A DNA stretch of 64,000 bases from Cryptomeria japonica (lineage: Eukaryota; Streptophyta; Pinopsida; Cupressales; Cupressaceae), in NCBI RefSeq assembly GCF_030272615.1, contig NC_081408.1, positions 402,531,889 through 402,595,888 on the forward strand, written 5' to 3'. Shown in pieces: positions 44,471 to 55,823 of the stretch. Within the stretch, counting starts at the first letter, position 1, and the number at the start of each line of letters is the position of its first letter. The notes beneath the pieces were generated by a model, which ran no database searches, was not told where the DNA came from, and saw only the letters and a program-made list of their open reading frames with translations. A program made the position numbers and the translations under genes.

Positions 44471-46789
44471 ACAATTTTAAGTGTCTACATCAGCATTTTT
44501 TGGTTGTGGGGTCTATAGATGAATATATGTTTCCTTGACATTATGTAACAGAGGAATTGGCCACATCCTCTATGTGAAGTATTATAGATAGACTTTATAT
44601 TCTTTGATCTTTTTCAAATTTTACATTACTCGTGCATTGGGATTTTTTGGATATATGTTTGATTGTCCTCTCTAATATCTTGATTTGTTGATTACTAATG
44701 TGATGATGAGTTTGCATGTTTCATTGGATTTGGATATATGAGTTATGTAGTTTTGTGGGTTGATCACCTATCCAATGGTAGTGGGATGATTCGAATGTGC
44801 ACCATCTTTATCCATGAGATTGTTTTAGTGGTGATGTTAACTATATTAGTTGGCCTTGTTGGTGGCATTTTGTGAATTTTAATGTTGCTTTGAGATAGGA
44901 GGATGGATACATACAAACTTGGTTGTAGATTTAGAGTTGATATGTTGATGGCATGAAGCTTTATCTATGTTGGTTTTTCTTGGTTTAAGGTATGTTTAAC
45001 TTGGATGAACTACAATTTGTTGTGGTTTCTATCCCATGTGGTATAAGGAATACTCAAAGCCCTTGTTATCATTTGAATTTGATGGTTATGTTCATGTAGA
45101 GATTGTTGCAGGTTTCAGTGATAGCTTATATGGTTCACCTTAGCATGTTCTTTTTTCTTCCATATGTTGCATGTTGGAGTATGTGAGGAGTTTTCAGCTT
45201 GATAGTAGTTGTCATGGTTGCTTTTGTAGGTGTCTTATTGGAGCATGAGAGCATGGTGAAGATTCAAGTGGTACATAGATGGCTAAGGGATGGTTTTCCC
45301 TTGTTTGTGATTCCTATGGATGTATTTACAATGTGTGATGTCAAGCAGGAGAATGTTATAATTAAGGTGCCATCTACCTTGTAAATCCTATGGCATGGTT
45401 CCAACATCCTTGGAAAGTGTCCTAAGGCACTTAGGATGTTTTGAGAAAATAATTTGGAATATTTCATTCTCATCATTATTTATAATACATCCATAAGGGA
45501 TGGTGAGTTCAACTAGCAACAATAAAAGTGGGTTGTGAACACAATTATTTAATAGTATTTTTCCCACTTATGGATGTCTAAAATAAGATATTTAATGACT
45601 TGAGGAAGTAGAAAAAGAGTGAAATTTGTGCTTCTCCATGTAGGAGCATGGAAGAGGAAATAGGTATCTCTTGGTATTTCATCATTTATTACATTTAATA
45701 TAATGTTTGTCTTGCAAGAATGGGCTCCTAAGTTGGAGGGAAATTATTGGAGCCAAAACTAGTGTATTTTCAAGTTTTGTGGAGACATTCAAAGGATTGT
45801 GGTTGTGAGGAATGAAGAGGCTTCTTTTGTCATATTTATTGGTGGTTTTGGAGCTCTTTCATTATATAAATTCAACCTTTTAGGTGTAGAATAAGTGGTA
45901 ATTGTAACAACTAAAAAATTGGGGGAGTACCCTGATAGAGATCATATGAGCAACCACTAACTCTAGATCAAACAAAAATCAACTCTAATCATTAGCGAAA
46001 TAAAGGAAGCATTCAAAATACAAAAAGGCAATAAAAAAAAAACATAAATTAATTAAGAAAACCATATGTTGAACACAATTCTTGTGCCTCCATTGCTCTT
46101 CTCCTTCTTGTGACATATAATGCTAGTGGCTCTCGGAGTCATACAATATCTGCAGAGTGATCATTGTTGAGAAATTATGCCTCAATCTTACTAGTTGAAA
46201 CCTCTCATAAAGAAATAGTTTCAGAAATTTCAGTGTGACTCTTTCGGTGTCTTGGCAAAGTCGAGCAGAACAATGATTTCGATGTGACTATAGTGTCCAC
46301 CCTTGACTAGACTTTAATTTTATGCTTGATAGACATATTTAGACCTCTTTAGACTTTTGATGATAATTCTATGGATTATGATGATGATTTGGAATTTGTT
46401 TCAATTGCTTTATGTTATGGATTACTCTGAGGACTTATGATACTTTGCTTATTTATATAGATGTTGGTACTATCCTTATTGATTTCATGATTGGATAGAT
46501 ATATGTGATTTGATGGACTTCATATGTATTCATATAATGAATGTCTTACATGTCCTATTTTGTTGTTGGTACTATCCTTATTGATTTCATGATCATGCAT
46601 TGGATGATATTATGAATAATTTATGTTGATTTAGTATCTAGTGTTATTATTGATATTCTAACCCTATTTCATGGATTCAATTGATGAGATGTTGTATGAT
46701 GTGTTGACCATTGCTTGATTGTCTTTATGGGGAATCAATGTCGCATCACTCATTGCGAGTAGGATGTGTCATTGCATAATTCTACCACT
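44471..46789. other. Anonymous LTR-like region
   Basis: No convincing gene. A TATATAAA sequence near 45864 followed by a GTGTAGAATAAGTGGTAATTGTAAC stretch looks like a U3/R area of an unassigned LTR. 45925-46165 is a diverged copy of 43005-43205. Near 46215-46285 TTTCGGTGTCTTGGCAAAG and GATTTCGATGTGAC resemble units of the 117-bp array at 62384-62990. It ends at the CCACT target duplication (46785-46789) of the chromovirus. Confidence 0.4.
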
Positions 46790-49700
46790 TGTCATGCCCA
46801 AAATTTATGGCAATAACGGGATTAAAAAAAAAATTAAAATCACAACTTAAACCTTAATTTGACAAATATGAAATGCTAAAACATATTTTGTCTTAACTAT
46901 GTTTAGAGTTAACTTTATCTACTAGCTCAAGTATTCAAAAATATTAAAAATGAAATGCGGAATTCTAAGTGAATAGTTTTATTGTCTACTCGAATTTAAA
47001 TAAATCAACTACTTTAGATAATTAAATGGCGCAGGCAAAATTAATCTCTGATAGCCATTAATTGATTTTAGAAACTAATTAAAATTATTCTTCTATCATT
47101 CATTTTAATTCATAATTAAAATGTGCTTAAATTAAATTAACTAAGGTACAATTAAGTCCCTGATGAAAAACGTCCTATAAGGTTTAATTTCAAAAAAACT
47201 ATATCCAAACATGTTAATTAAATCTCAACCCTTTTTTTTTTTTTTTTTTTAAAAGAAATACCCTTAGGTTGATAAAAAAATCAATGTTTGCCCACTTGAT
47301 TTTTTTATACTCATAAGAATTCTACAAACACTAAATAAAATGTTAAAATCTAAAGATTTGCTTTATTCTTTAATTTCCACAACTTTCTATATATATTTTC
47401 ATATATGTGTATATAAATATTTATATTTATATATAAATATATATATTTAATTACTATAACAATTCTTTTCCAAATTTTATAAAAACAAAACCATGCAAAC
47501 CCTAACTAGGAATTTGCATTATAAAATACCCCCTATTTTATAATTTTCCATTTTCTTATTACTACCCTAGCCCTACCCGGGCTAGGGTTTTATATTTTTT
47601 TTTGCTTGAGGTTTTATGCAGGGGGTCGAATGCTTTTTAGGGAGGTGCGGCGGCGATTTGATTTCGCAGAGGCGGACATAGTGGGTGGTGGGGTTATGGG
47701 GAGCGGCGCGGCCATGGCCACCCACTATGCAGTGCACAATGTTCGACACCGCTGCCCACTGTGCAATGCATAGTGTTCGGCATCGCCGCCCACTATGCAG
47801 TGCACAGTGTTCAGTACCGCCAACCACTGTGCAGTGCACAATGTGCGACTCTGCCATCCACTGTGCAGTGCACAGTGTTCGCCCCTCCCCCCCTTAAATT
47901 TATTTTTTTTCTTTTTTTTCTTTTTTTTTTTGTAATGTTAAAATGTAAAAAAAAAAGTTTTTTTTTTTTTTCTTTTTTTTCTTTTTTTTTCTTTTTTGTT
48001 GAAAATTTAAGAATCTTATATATCTATATAAAATTAAGGGCATTTTCTTTGCAAAGTAAAGATGAAATAACTCTATTTTAGCTACGTGTTAAATTTAGTG
48101 CATCCCTGAAAACCTATGCTGTTATTTTGTATATTTTAAAACCTTTTTAGTAGATAAATCTAAGGCTTCGGATTTTAATAAATGTATACACATTTTTTTT
48201 TTTAATTTAATGCTAAGCAGCTAAAATTTAATTAAGATAGTTTGATGATCCCTCAGATTTACTCTCTGCAAGAGTTTAAAAAAAAATTGGCTGAAGTATA
48301 TAAATTTGAAAATGCAGCTATTTAGATCTAGAAATTATTTATTTTCCAATAATATGATTAACCCTAGATTTTATTTTTTGCATAGAAACAAATGTTAGTA
48401 TTTAAATAAACTCTAACACCCACTTTATTTATCTAGAAGTTATTAAAATAAAACTACAGAGATGGTTATTCTAACTTTAGGCTTTATTTTCTGCAAATAA
48501 AAATAAAATCACAAATAACATAAAATCACAGAATTAAATAAAATGACTTTTACATTTCCATGAATTGATCTAAATGCATTTTATATTCAGCCTCCTGCGT
48601 GAATGCAAATCAAATTCTTTTCTTTTCTAATAATTTGTTTTAATGCATAAAAGGAATAAATAAGTCACTTTCTTATCAAAATATCCCAAAATAAAACAAT
48701 GTTATCTTTCAGAAATTTAGAAAACTAACACCAAAGTTACTCCTTTCTTTTCTGCAGTATTGCATGAATAAAATTACATATCTTTTAAACATATTCCCAA
48801 GTTTTTTATTGTCACTTTACAAATAGGTCTCTCCTTTCAAATAAGTGAGGACTTTCAAAGAATATTAATTACATTTACAACATTTTTCTGCAACAAATAA
48901 CTCCAGCCATATCTACAAGTCTTATTCCTTCCTTCCAACAACCTACATTAAATCAGAAGCTATAACCATGGAGAGCTCACCTCCCAGCCTAGGCTAACTA
49001 GTAGCCACCCCCGAGCTCAGAGAACCAAGCCTTAGACAGGTAACACACATGCAAACACAAAAGACAAGGGAAAACACAATCTCAAACACAATCCCAACCC
49101 AAGCTACATTGCACCACACATTGTGATGTCTTTTCAAGGATGGTAGTGGACCAAGTACCCTGAGGAGACTGCAAGTATGGTAAAACATATAGCCACCTCA
49201 TGGCAAACCAAATATATCAAGTATAACAACCCCATATTCCTTATGCCCCCCCAAGGCATTCATGCCTTATTTCCCTCCTTATGACCCCCAATGCATAAAC
49301 AAGCCATGCAGCAAGGGTCACATAAAATCCCTTGTGATCACTCTCATAACGAGAGCCTCTCACTCGAGGGTTGTCACTTCTACCACCCACAAGACCATCA
49401 TCTCTCCCAAGAGTAGGAGGTCTTGATTACTCCCAAAACACATACATTGCATAAGCACAAAACACCAAATAAATTTCCAAGAAATACATGCAAGAAAACT
49501 AGTCTTTTACACAAACATTTTTTTTTCAAAACAACATGCAATAAGAAAACGTGACAAGAAAGGTAGAACCAACCTTAAACTGCCCAAAGGTATGCTAGTT
49601 TTGTTAAGGATGAGCAGCCCAATTCCAAAAGTCTTTTCTTTCTACACTTAGCCAAATTCTCAATCCCAAATCTATCTTTTTCTTTTCAAAAATTCCTTGT

Positions 49701-50872
49701 CATCAAAAATGGAGAGTGGGTAATTACCCACTAATTTTCTAATTCTTGCTTAAGAAGCCCTTTGTGAGAGTTCTCACAAGTTTCTAAAAACTAAAAAGGA
49801 AGGTAAGGTAAAATGGGAAAGGGAACTCTCATTCGAAAAGGAAGGTTCACAACTTAGTTCAAGTCTTCTAATTTCAATTTTCGCACAACTTAGAAAAGTC
49901 ACTTTTTAAGGTGTCTAAAAGGTCACATGGGAGTAGAAACTTGCCTAAAATTACCCCTACCCTTAGGTATACCTTATGAGATTTAGGAAACCCTATTAAA
50001 CTACCCCTAGGTGTCCATTTAACCCTTTTTTAACCCCTCTGAAGTTTATTTTCGGGTCAAACCTATGTTGACCATCCCAAAGATTCTTTACCCAAGGCAT
50101 TTATGGAATCACATTACATTAATTGAAAAAGCTATAGTTAAACAATTCCCTCCAAGAGACAAATTTAAAAACTCAAACATAAATCCACACATGTGTCAAG
50201 TGACACAAAGAAAATACTTTTACCAAATTATACATGAAATCGTGTCTCTTGTTGGATTTAAATAAATCAATTAAATAACATTTAACACACATGCATCATT
50301 TACTATTACGAATAAAATATGACACAAACGGGGTGTTGTCTCTCCAAATAGACAAACCCTGGTTTTACAAACATACATAGGTCTAGGTTTGGTTCTCCGT
50401 AATATTTCCATGGTCACATGGATAACTTCCTGTGCATATCAATTACACATTAGTAACTTCAAATAACCTCATATAATATAAAACACAAGAATAATAGTAC
50501 ACATCAAACACTTGCATACAATTTACATTTGAACAATTTAATACATCTTATATCCAAGTAATTTCACATCAGCAATTATCCTAATTCTCATAATTTTGAT
50601 CCACACATAAAACATACATCCTATTTCTATCATCATAGTAAAGTCCTTCAAATCCAATAATGACATATATCACTGCAAATTCATCCTATTCAAAAATCAT
50701 GTAGAGTTCTATATCATAAAGCATATAAATGAAGCATCAACATATAGCAATGTTATCCAAATCATGGAATCATATAAGTTCTAAATCCATGATGCATAAA
50801 AATAAAGCATCCATAATAGTCTCAACGTAAAAACCACTGAAATGCCAGACTGAGTCGGGGTGGGGCCTCACA
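46790..50872 (-). repeat. 3' LTR of the chromovirus (full-length form)
   Basis: On the + strand it opens TGTCATGCCCAAAATT and ends GGGGCCTCACA. It contains a TATA-like segment on the minus strand (47536-47543), a five-unit 34-bp repeat (47722-47891), long T-runs (about 47890-48000) and AT-rich sequence. Short open frames inside (such as about 50065-50265) are duplicated in the other LTR and are not genes. Confidence 0.93.
47722..47891. repeat. 34-bp tandem repeat with palindromic core, five units
   Basis: Units start at 47722, 47756, 47790, 47824 and 47858, exactly 34 bases apart. Each has a core like CACTGTGCAGTGCACAGTG: 9-bp inverted arms CACTGTGCA/TGCACAGTG about a single central base. 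The fifth unit is perfect; the others have 1-3 changes. The spacers are GC-rich (CGCCGCC, CGCTGCC) in an otherwise AT-rich LTR. The array lies in the segment missing from the other LTR. Confidence 0.93.
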
Positions 50873-51100
50873 CCCTCCCCCTCTAGGCATGAACTTCCTC
50901 CTGGAGTTCATTAAAAAGGTGGGGGTACTCTGATCTCATACGTGTTGCGTCCTCCCATGAAGCTGTAACCTCATCATAGAAATCCCACTGGACCCTAACC
51001 TGGTCCAGTTCGACCTCGAAGGGCCAACGTCTGGCATGCCAAAATGCGAATGGGCTCCAAAGCTAGCTACCCATCTGACTCCACCTACAAGGCATCCCAA
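50873..51100 (-). pseudogene. Chromodomain at the C-terminus of the chromovirus integrase
   Basis: In minus orientation, after a frameshift relative to the main frame (about 51040), the sequence reads VELDQVRVQWDFYDEVTASW and EDATRMRSEYPHLF, ending at TAG (50883-50885). This matches the chromodomain tail W-E-x-A-T-x-M-R-x-x-Y-P-x-L-F of plant chromoviruses, which bind modified histones and steer integration into heterochromatin. The PPT, AGAGGGGGAGGG (50873-50884), overlaps the end and abuts the LTR. Confidence 0.82.
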
Positions 51101-54100
51101 TCTAAAATATGAGACTCATCATAGATATATTTCCTCAAAACTGATACATGACACACATCCTGGATGCGTGATAGGCTAGGTGGCAATGCTAAATGGTAGG
51201 CAACTGGGCCTATCCTCTCAAGGATCTCAAAAGGTCCTACAAAGCGAGGTGTGAGCTTAGAACCCTTTCCGTAATGGATTGGACTCTTATGCGGCCGCAC
51301 TCTCAAGAAGACTCTATCTCCAACCAAGTAGCTACGATCTATCCTCTTCGCATCAGCATATTTCTTTTGTCTATTCTAAGCCTCTTTAAGACGTTGCCTA
51401 ATCAAATCCACCTATTGTTCCATATCCAAAACTATCTCAGGACCAATAGCAACTCTGTCCTCTATGCGGTCCCAACTCAACGGTGTCCTGCAAGGCCTAT
51501 TGTATAATGCTTGATAGGGTGGCATCCTCAAAGAAATGTGATGCCCATTGTTATAGGCAAACTCCACTAAGGGGAGGTACTCTTCCCATCTAGTCTGATG
51601 ATCCATGACGTACATGCGAAGCATATCCTCTAACACCTAATTAACCCTCTCTGTCTGACCATCCATTTCTGGGTGATAGGTTGTACTGAAATTTAGCTTA
51701 GTGCCCATAGCTGCCTGTAATGCCTTCCAAAAGGAAGAAGTGAAGAGGGAATCCCTATCAGAAATAATCTTGTGTGGAACGCCATGAAGTCTGACAATGT
51801 CTCGCAAGAACACCTGTGCTACCGTTGGTGCTATGAAGGTAGTCCAAACTGGTGAAAAGTGAGCCACTTTGGTCAACTTGTCAATTGTCACCAAGATGGC
51901 ATCATGGCAACGAGAAGACATAGGAAGACCAATGATGAAATCTATGGATATAGTATCCCACTTCCACTCTGGTATAGCATGAGACTAGAGCAACCCACCT
52001 GGATGGCGGTGCTCCACCTTTACTCTCTGACACTTGAGGCATCGGGCTACTAACTCAGCAATGAGCTGCCGCATTCCTGGCCAATGATATAACTACCTCA
52101 AGTCAGCATGCATCTTTTTAACTCTGAGATGCACTATATAAGGAGCTCTATGAGCCTTCATGACAATGAACTCTTGCAATTCCCTAGAGGAAGGTACATA
52201 GATGTGCCCTCTATGGCGTAATAGTCCATTGGACTCCAAAGAATAATCCACATATTTCCCCTCTAGAGTATCCTGAGACCGTAACACCTGACAAACCTCT
52301 AAATACCATCCATCCTCTGGCAAATGCTGTAGTATACGGTCTCTCAAATCCATGCCCATAGATATGGTGTATACCTCGTGATGTCTCCTACTCAAAGCAT
52401 CTGCAACTACGTTTTCCTTTCCTTTGATGTAGTGAACGTCAAAATCATATTCGCACAAGAACTCCATCCATCTCCTCTGACGTGCATTAAGGTTCGGCTG
52501 AGTGAAAATGTACTAAAGACTTTGATGATCTGAATGCAGCTCGAAGTGATGACCCAAAAGGAAGTGTCTCCACCTCACAAGTGCATGCACTACTGCTGCG
52601 AGCTCAAGGTCATGAGTAGGATAATTAAGTTCATGAGTCTTAAGTTTCCTAGACTCGAAAGCTATAGCCCTACCATCCTGCATAAGAACTGCTCTTAAAC
52701 CCTCTAGTGAAGCATCTATACAAACCATGAAGTCAGCTGAGGGATCTGGTACAACAAGGATAGAAGCACTAGTGAGGGCCCTTTTGAGTTCCTGAAAGGC
52801 CTTCTCGCACTTCTTTGTCCACTCAAATTTCTTCCCTTTACGTTGAAGAGAAGTAATAGGATGTGCAACTCTGGAAAATCCCTCAACAAAACGTCGGTAA
52901 TAACCTGCTAAGCCCATGAAGCTTCTGACCTCTGTCACACTGGTTGGCACTGGCCAATCCATAATAGCCCTGATCTTTGATGGGTCAACTGAGATCCCAT
53001 CACCAAAAATAACGTGCCCAAGATACTTGACCTCTGATCGAAAGAAAGCACACTTTGACAAACTGCCAAACAACTGATTATCCCGCAAACACTACAATAC
53101 CTGTTTCAAGTACTCCTCATGCTCCTTCTTATTCCAAGAATATATCAGTATATCATCGAGGAACATAATCACAAAGTGGTCCAAAAATGTGCAGAATACC
53201 CCATTTATGAGGCTCGTGAAAACGGCTAGAGCATTCGTAAGACTGAATGGAACCACGGTGAACTCATAGTAACCATATCTAGTGCAAAATGCGGTCTTGT
53301 GGATATCACATTCCACTATTCTCAGCTGATGGTATCCTGACTTCAAATCAATTTTGGAAAAGACTTTGGTACCCTGAAGTTGGTTGAATAAATCATCAAT
53401 TCTGGGCAAAGGATATCGGTTCTTGATGGTTACTTTATTTAACTGTCGATAATCCATACATAATAGGAGAGATTTGTCCTTCTTCTTAACAAAGATGACT
53501 AGTGCACCCCAAGGGGATACGCTAGGACAAATATGACCCTTCTCAAGGAGTTCCTCAAGCTGTATTTTGAGCTCATTAAGCTCATTTGTGGTCATCCTAT
53601 AAGGTGCTCTGGAAACTGGCTCGACTCCTAGTACCAGGTCTATATGAAAGTCAATCTCTCTACGGGGTGGCATTCCAGGTAGCTCTGAAGGAAACACATC
53701 TGAATATCCCTTAAGTATAGGGTGGTCGTCAAGCGATGTTTCCTTTTCTTCCTCTTCTCCTCTGTCACTGATAGTGACAGCAAAAAGTTGACATCCCTTT
53801 CACATGCTCCACTTAAGCTGCATTGCGAAGATCATACGAAGAGACACGGGTCTCTGAATCCTGGTGATAACTATGGGCGAACCATGATCATCCTCACACT
53901 CAATCTTTTTCAGGTGGCAATCCATCTTGGCTCTGTGGGCATAAAGTCAATCCATGCCAAGTACGATACCATAAGATCCAAGTGGTGTCACTCTAAGGTC
54001 TACTAAAGTGGTGGTCTTTCCAATCTACAGCTGACATGCCCTAACCTCTGATTCCACTGACACTCTAGCCCCTAAAGCTAACTCCACTTCCCAACTGACA

Positions 54101-55647
54101 CCCTGTCTAGTTGCCACTAGCTTGCAACGCTCCACAACCAATGGAGATATAAAGGAGTCAGTAGCTCCTGAATCAAATAAAATAGATACATTGTTACCTT
54201 TGATCATACATGCAGCCTCAATGACCATGGCCTGGTGCTCAGCCTGGCGATTGTCAACCACTACGAATACTCTATGGGACCTGCCCATATCACCAATTGT
54301 CAGCTCTGAAGCGGCCATCCACTGATTCCCTACCATCTGACCCTGAGGACAATCCCTCGCTATATGCCCCATGGCTCCACATGTAAAGCAAGCACCCCGT
54401 GCCTGAAACTGGGTGCCCTAAGACCTAGAAAAAGCCTGTCCTCCTATCCTACTAGATCCGTTGTACCCACCCCTAGAGGACTACTGAGTCCTCGCCAGAG
54501 ATGTGTAAGGCACCTACACTCTCTGATCTCGCCTTTGACCCTGAGACTACCACTGCTTGGGATTTGTGCCCTGCTGATACTGTGGAGGCTTCTGCCTCTG
54601 GTTTTGTTGTGACTATTGCAGAAGAGGGGGTTTGGAGAACCCCTGTGAGTTTCGGTTATTTCCCTTCCAATGGGGTTTCTTAAATCCATAAGTCTGGGGT
54701 GTAGGGTTTTAGTTCTGAAACCAATCCCTAGTGTCCTGTGGTCTAACCTGAATCTCCTCTGCTATCAGTGCCTTCTCCACGGCAACCTGAAGGCTCTCTA
54801 GGGCGGACATCCTCACTGGCCCTGCTATACCGACATTCAGGCCTCTAATGAAGCAGTTGACGAGAATTTTCTCATCCTTTAGATAATCCACGTAAGGCAA
54901 GAGCTCAAAGAATTTGCTCTTGTATTGGGTCATAGATAAGCCCTTTTGTTGGAGGTCATGAAACTCATCTATCCGATGCTGCCTGAAATGTTCTGATAGG
55001 TACCTCTCCTTGAACCTCTCTGTAAATATCTCCCAAGTGAGAGTATCAGGAACTAATCCGCACTTATACTCCTCCTGTCTCCACCATGTGGAGGTCATTC
55101 CTCTCAACAGATGGACTGCGACACGTGCTTTTAGATTGCTCTCATAAGAGCGCAATGCAAAGCACCTCTCAAGGCTCAAAAGCCATGCCTCAGCCTCTAC
55201 CCCGTCAGTAGAACCCCCAAAAGATGGTGGCTAGAGGCGCATAACCTCCCTGATAAGATCCCCTGGATCCCGACGAACTCTCTCAAAATAAACTGGCTCC
55301 ACCACTGGAGGTGGTCCTTGTAGGTGCACAGACTCTGGCTCATCCCCACCTTGACTCTCTACAAGAATAGGAGGTGGACTCCTGCTCTGTTCCCTATCAG
55401 TTGATCTATGACTCCCAGAGTTCTGATTTCTAACATGATGGTCCTCTACTGGAATCCTTTCCTGAACTATACCAATTAGGTTCTGGATTGCTTCTAAGAC
55501 GTTTCGGTTAGGATCATTTGGCTGTTCAGGAGGAGCTTCTGGGTTCTCTTCCGAAACTGATTCCTCCCTAGCTACCTCTTCGCGTGCTATGTGCACATGC
55601 CTAGGACCCCTTCCGCGCTTGCCAGCTTGTCGCGTAGTCGGAGGCAT
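51067..55647 (-). pseudogene. Chromovirus Gag-Pol, single frame with 19 stops
   Basis: One uninterrupted frame from ATG 55647 (MPPTTRQAGKRGRG) to about 51067. Gag: WLLSLERCFALRSYE, ATWWRQEEY-like and FHDLQQKGLSMTQY, then the zinc knuckle CFTCGAMGHIARDC (about 54350-54395). Protease: ILFDSGATDSF near 54190. [43 protein letters not shown] and FLDDILIYS. RNase [16 protein letters not shown]. Integrase: H2C2 zinc region to LKCQRVK, Asp in SIDFIIGLP, Asp in KIISDRDSLFTS, Glu in DGQTERVN. All enzyme signature residues I can locate are intact. There are 19 in-frame stops: 16 TAG (including 55231, 54613, 54547, 54514, 54481, 54418, 54025, 53092, 52513, 52093, 51985, 51637, 51412), one TAA (54709) and two TGA (53947, 53800). 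Confidence 0.93.
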
Positions 55648-55823
55648 CCTAAGAGAAAAATAAAATAAAACAAATTAAATAACTAATTTCTTTTGGAAAA
55701 ATATTTAATTAATTAAATTTAAATATCCTAGAAAATCGATATAATAAAATTAATTAAATAATCTAAAGCGAAACGTAATGGAGAAAGGTTCCTATTGTTG
55801 GAAACCTTGCTCTGATACCATAA
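55648..55823 (-). other. Leader and PBS of the chromovirus
   Basis: In minus orientation the LTR ends at 55824 and TGGTATCAGAGCAAGGTTT (55802-55820) follows three bases later: the initiator-Met type PBS. The remaining leader to ATG 55647 is AT-rich and non-coding. Confidence 0.88.

Noticed and set aside
47582-47897. Cys/His-rich open frames on both strands across the 34-bp array
   Set aside because: They are translations of the tandem repeat and lie in a non-coding LTR.
50065-50265. 66-codon open frame identical to one at 57290-57490 as a conserved small gene
   Set aside because: The two lie at the same place in the two LTRs of the chromovirus; identity comes from LTR duplication.
51067-55647. 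Recoding of TAG as Gln in the chromovirus
   Set aside because: TAG at Gln positions would fit recoding formally, but the element also has TAA and TGA stops and a frameshift before the chromodomain. Other broken elements here show the same CAG-to-TAG trend mixed with other stops. Methylation-driven decay explains it more simply.
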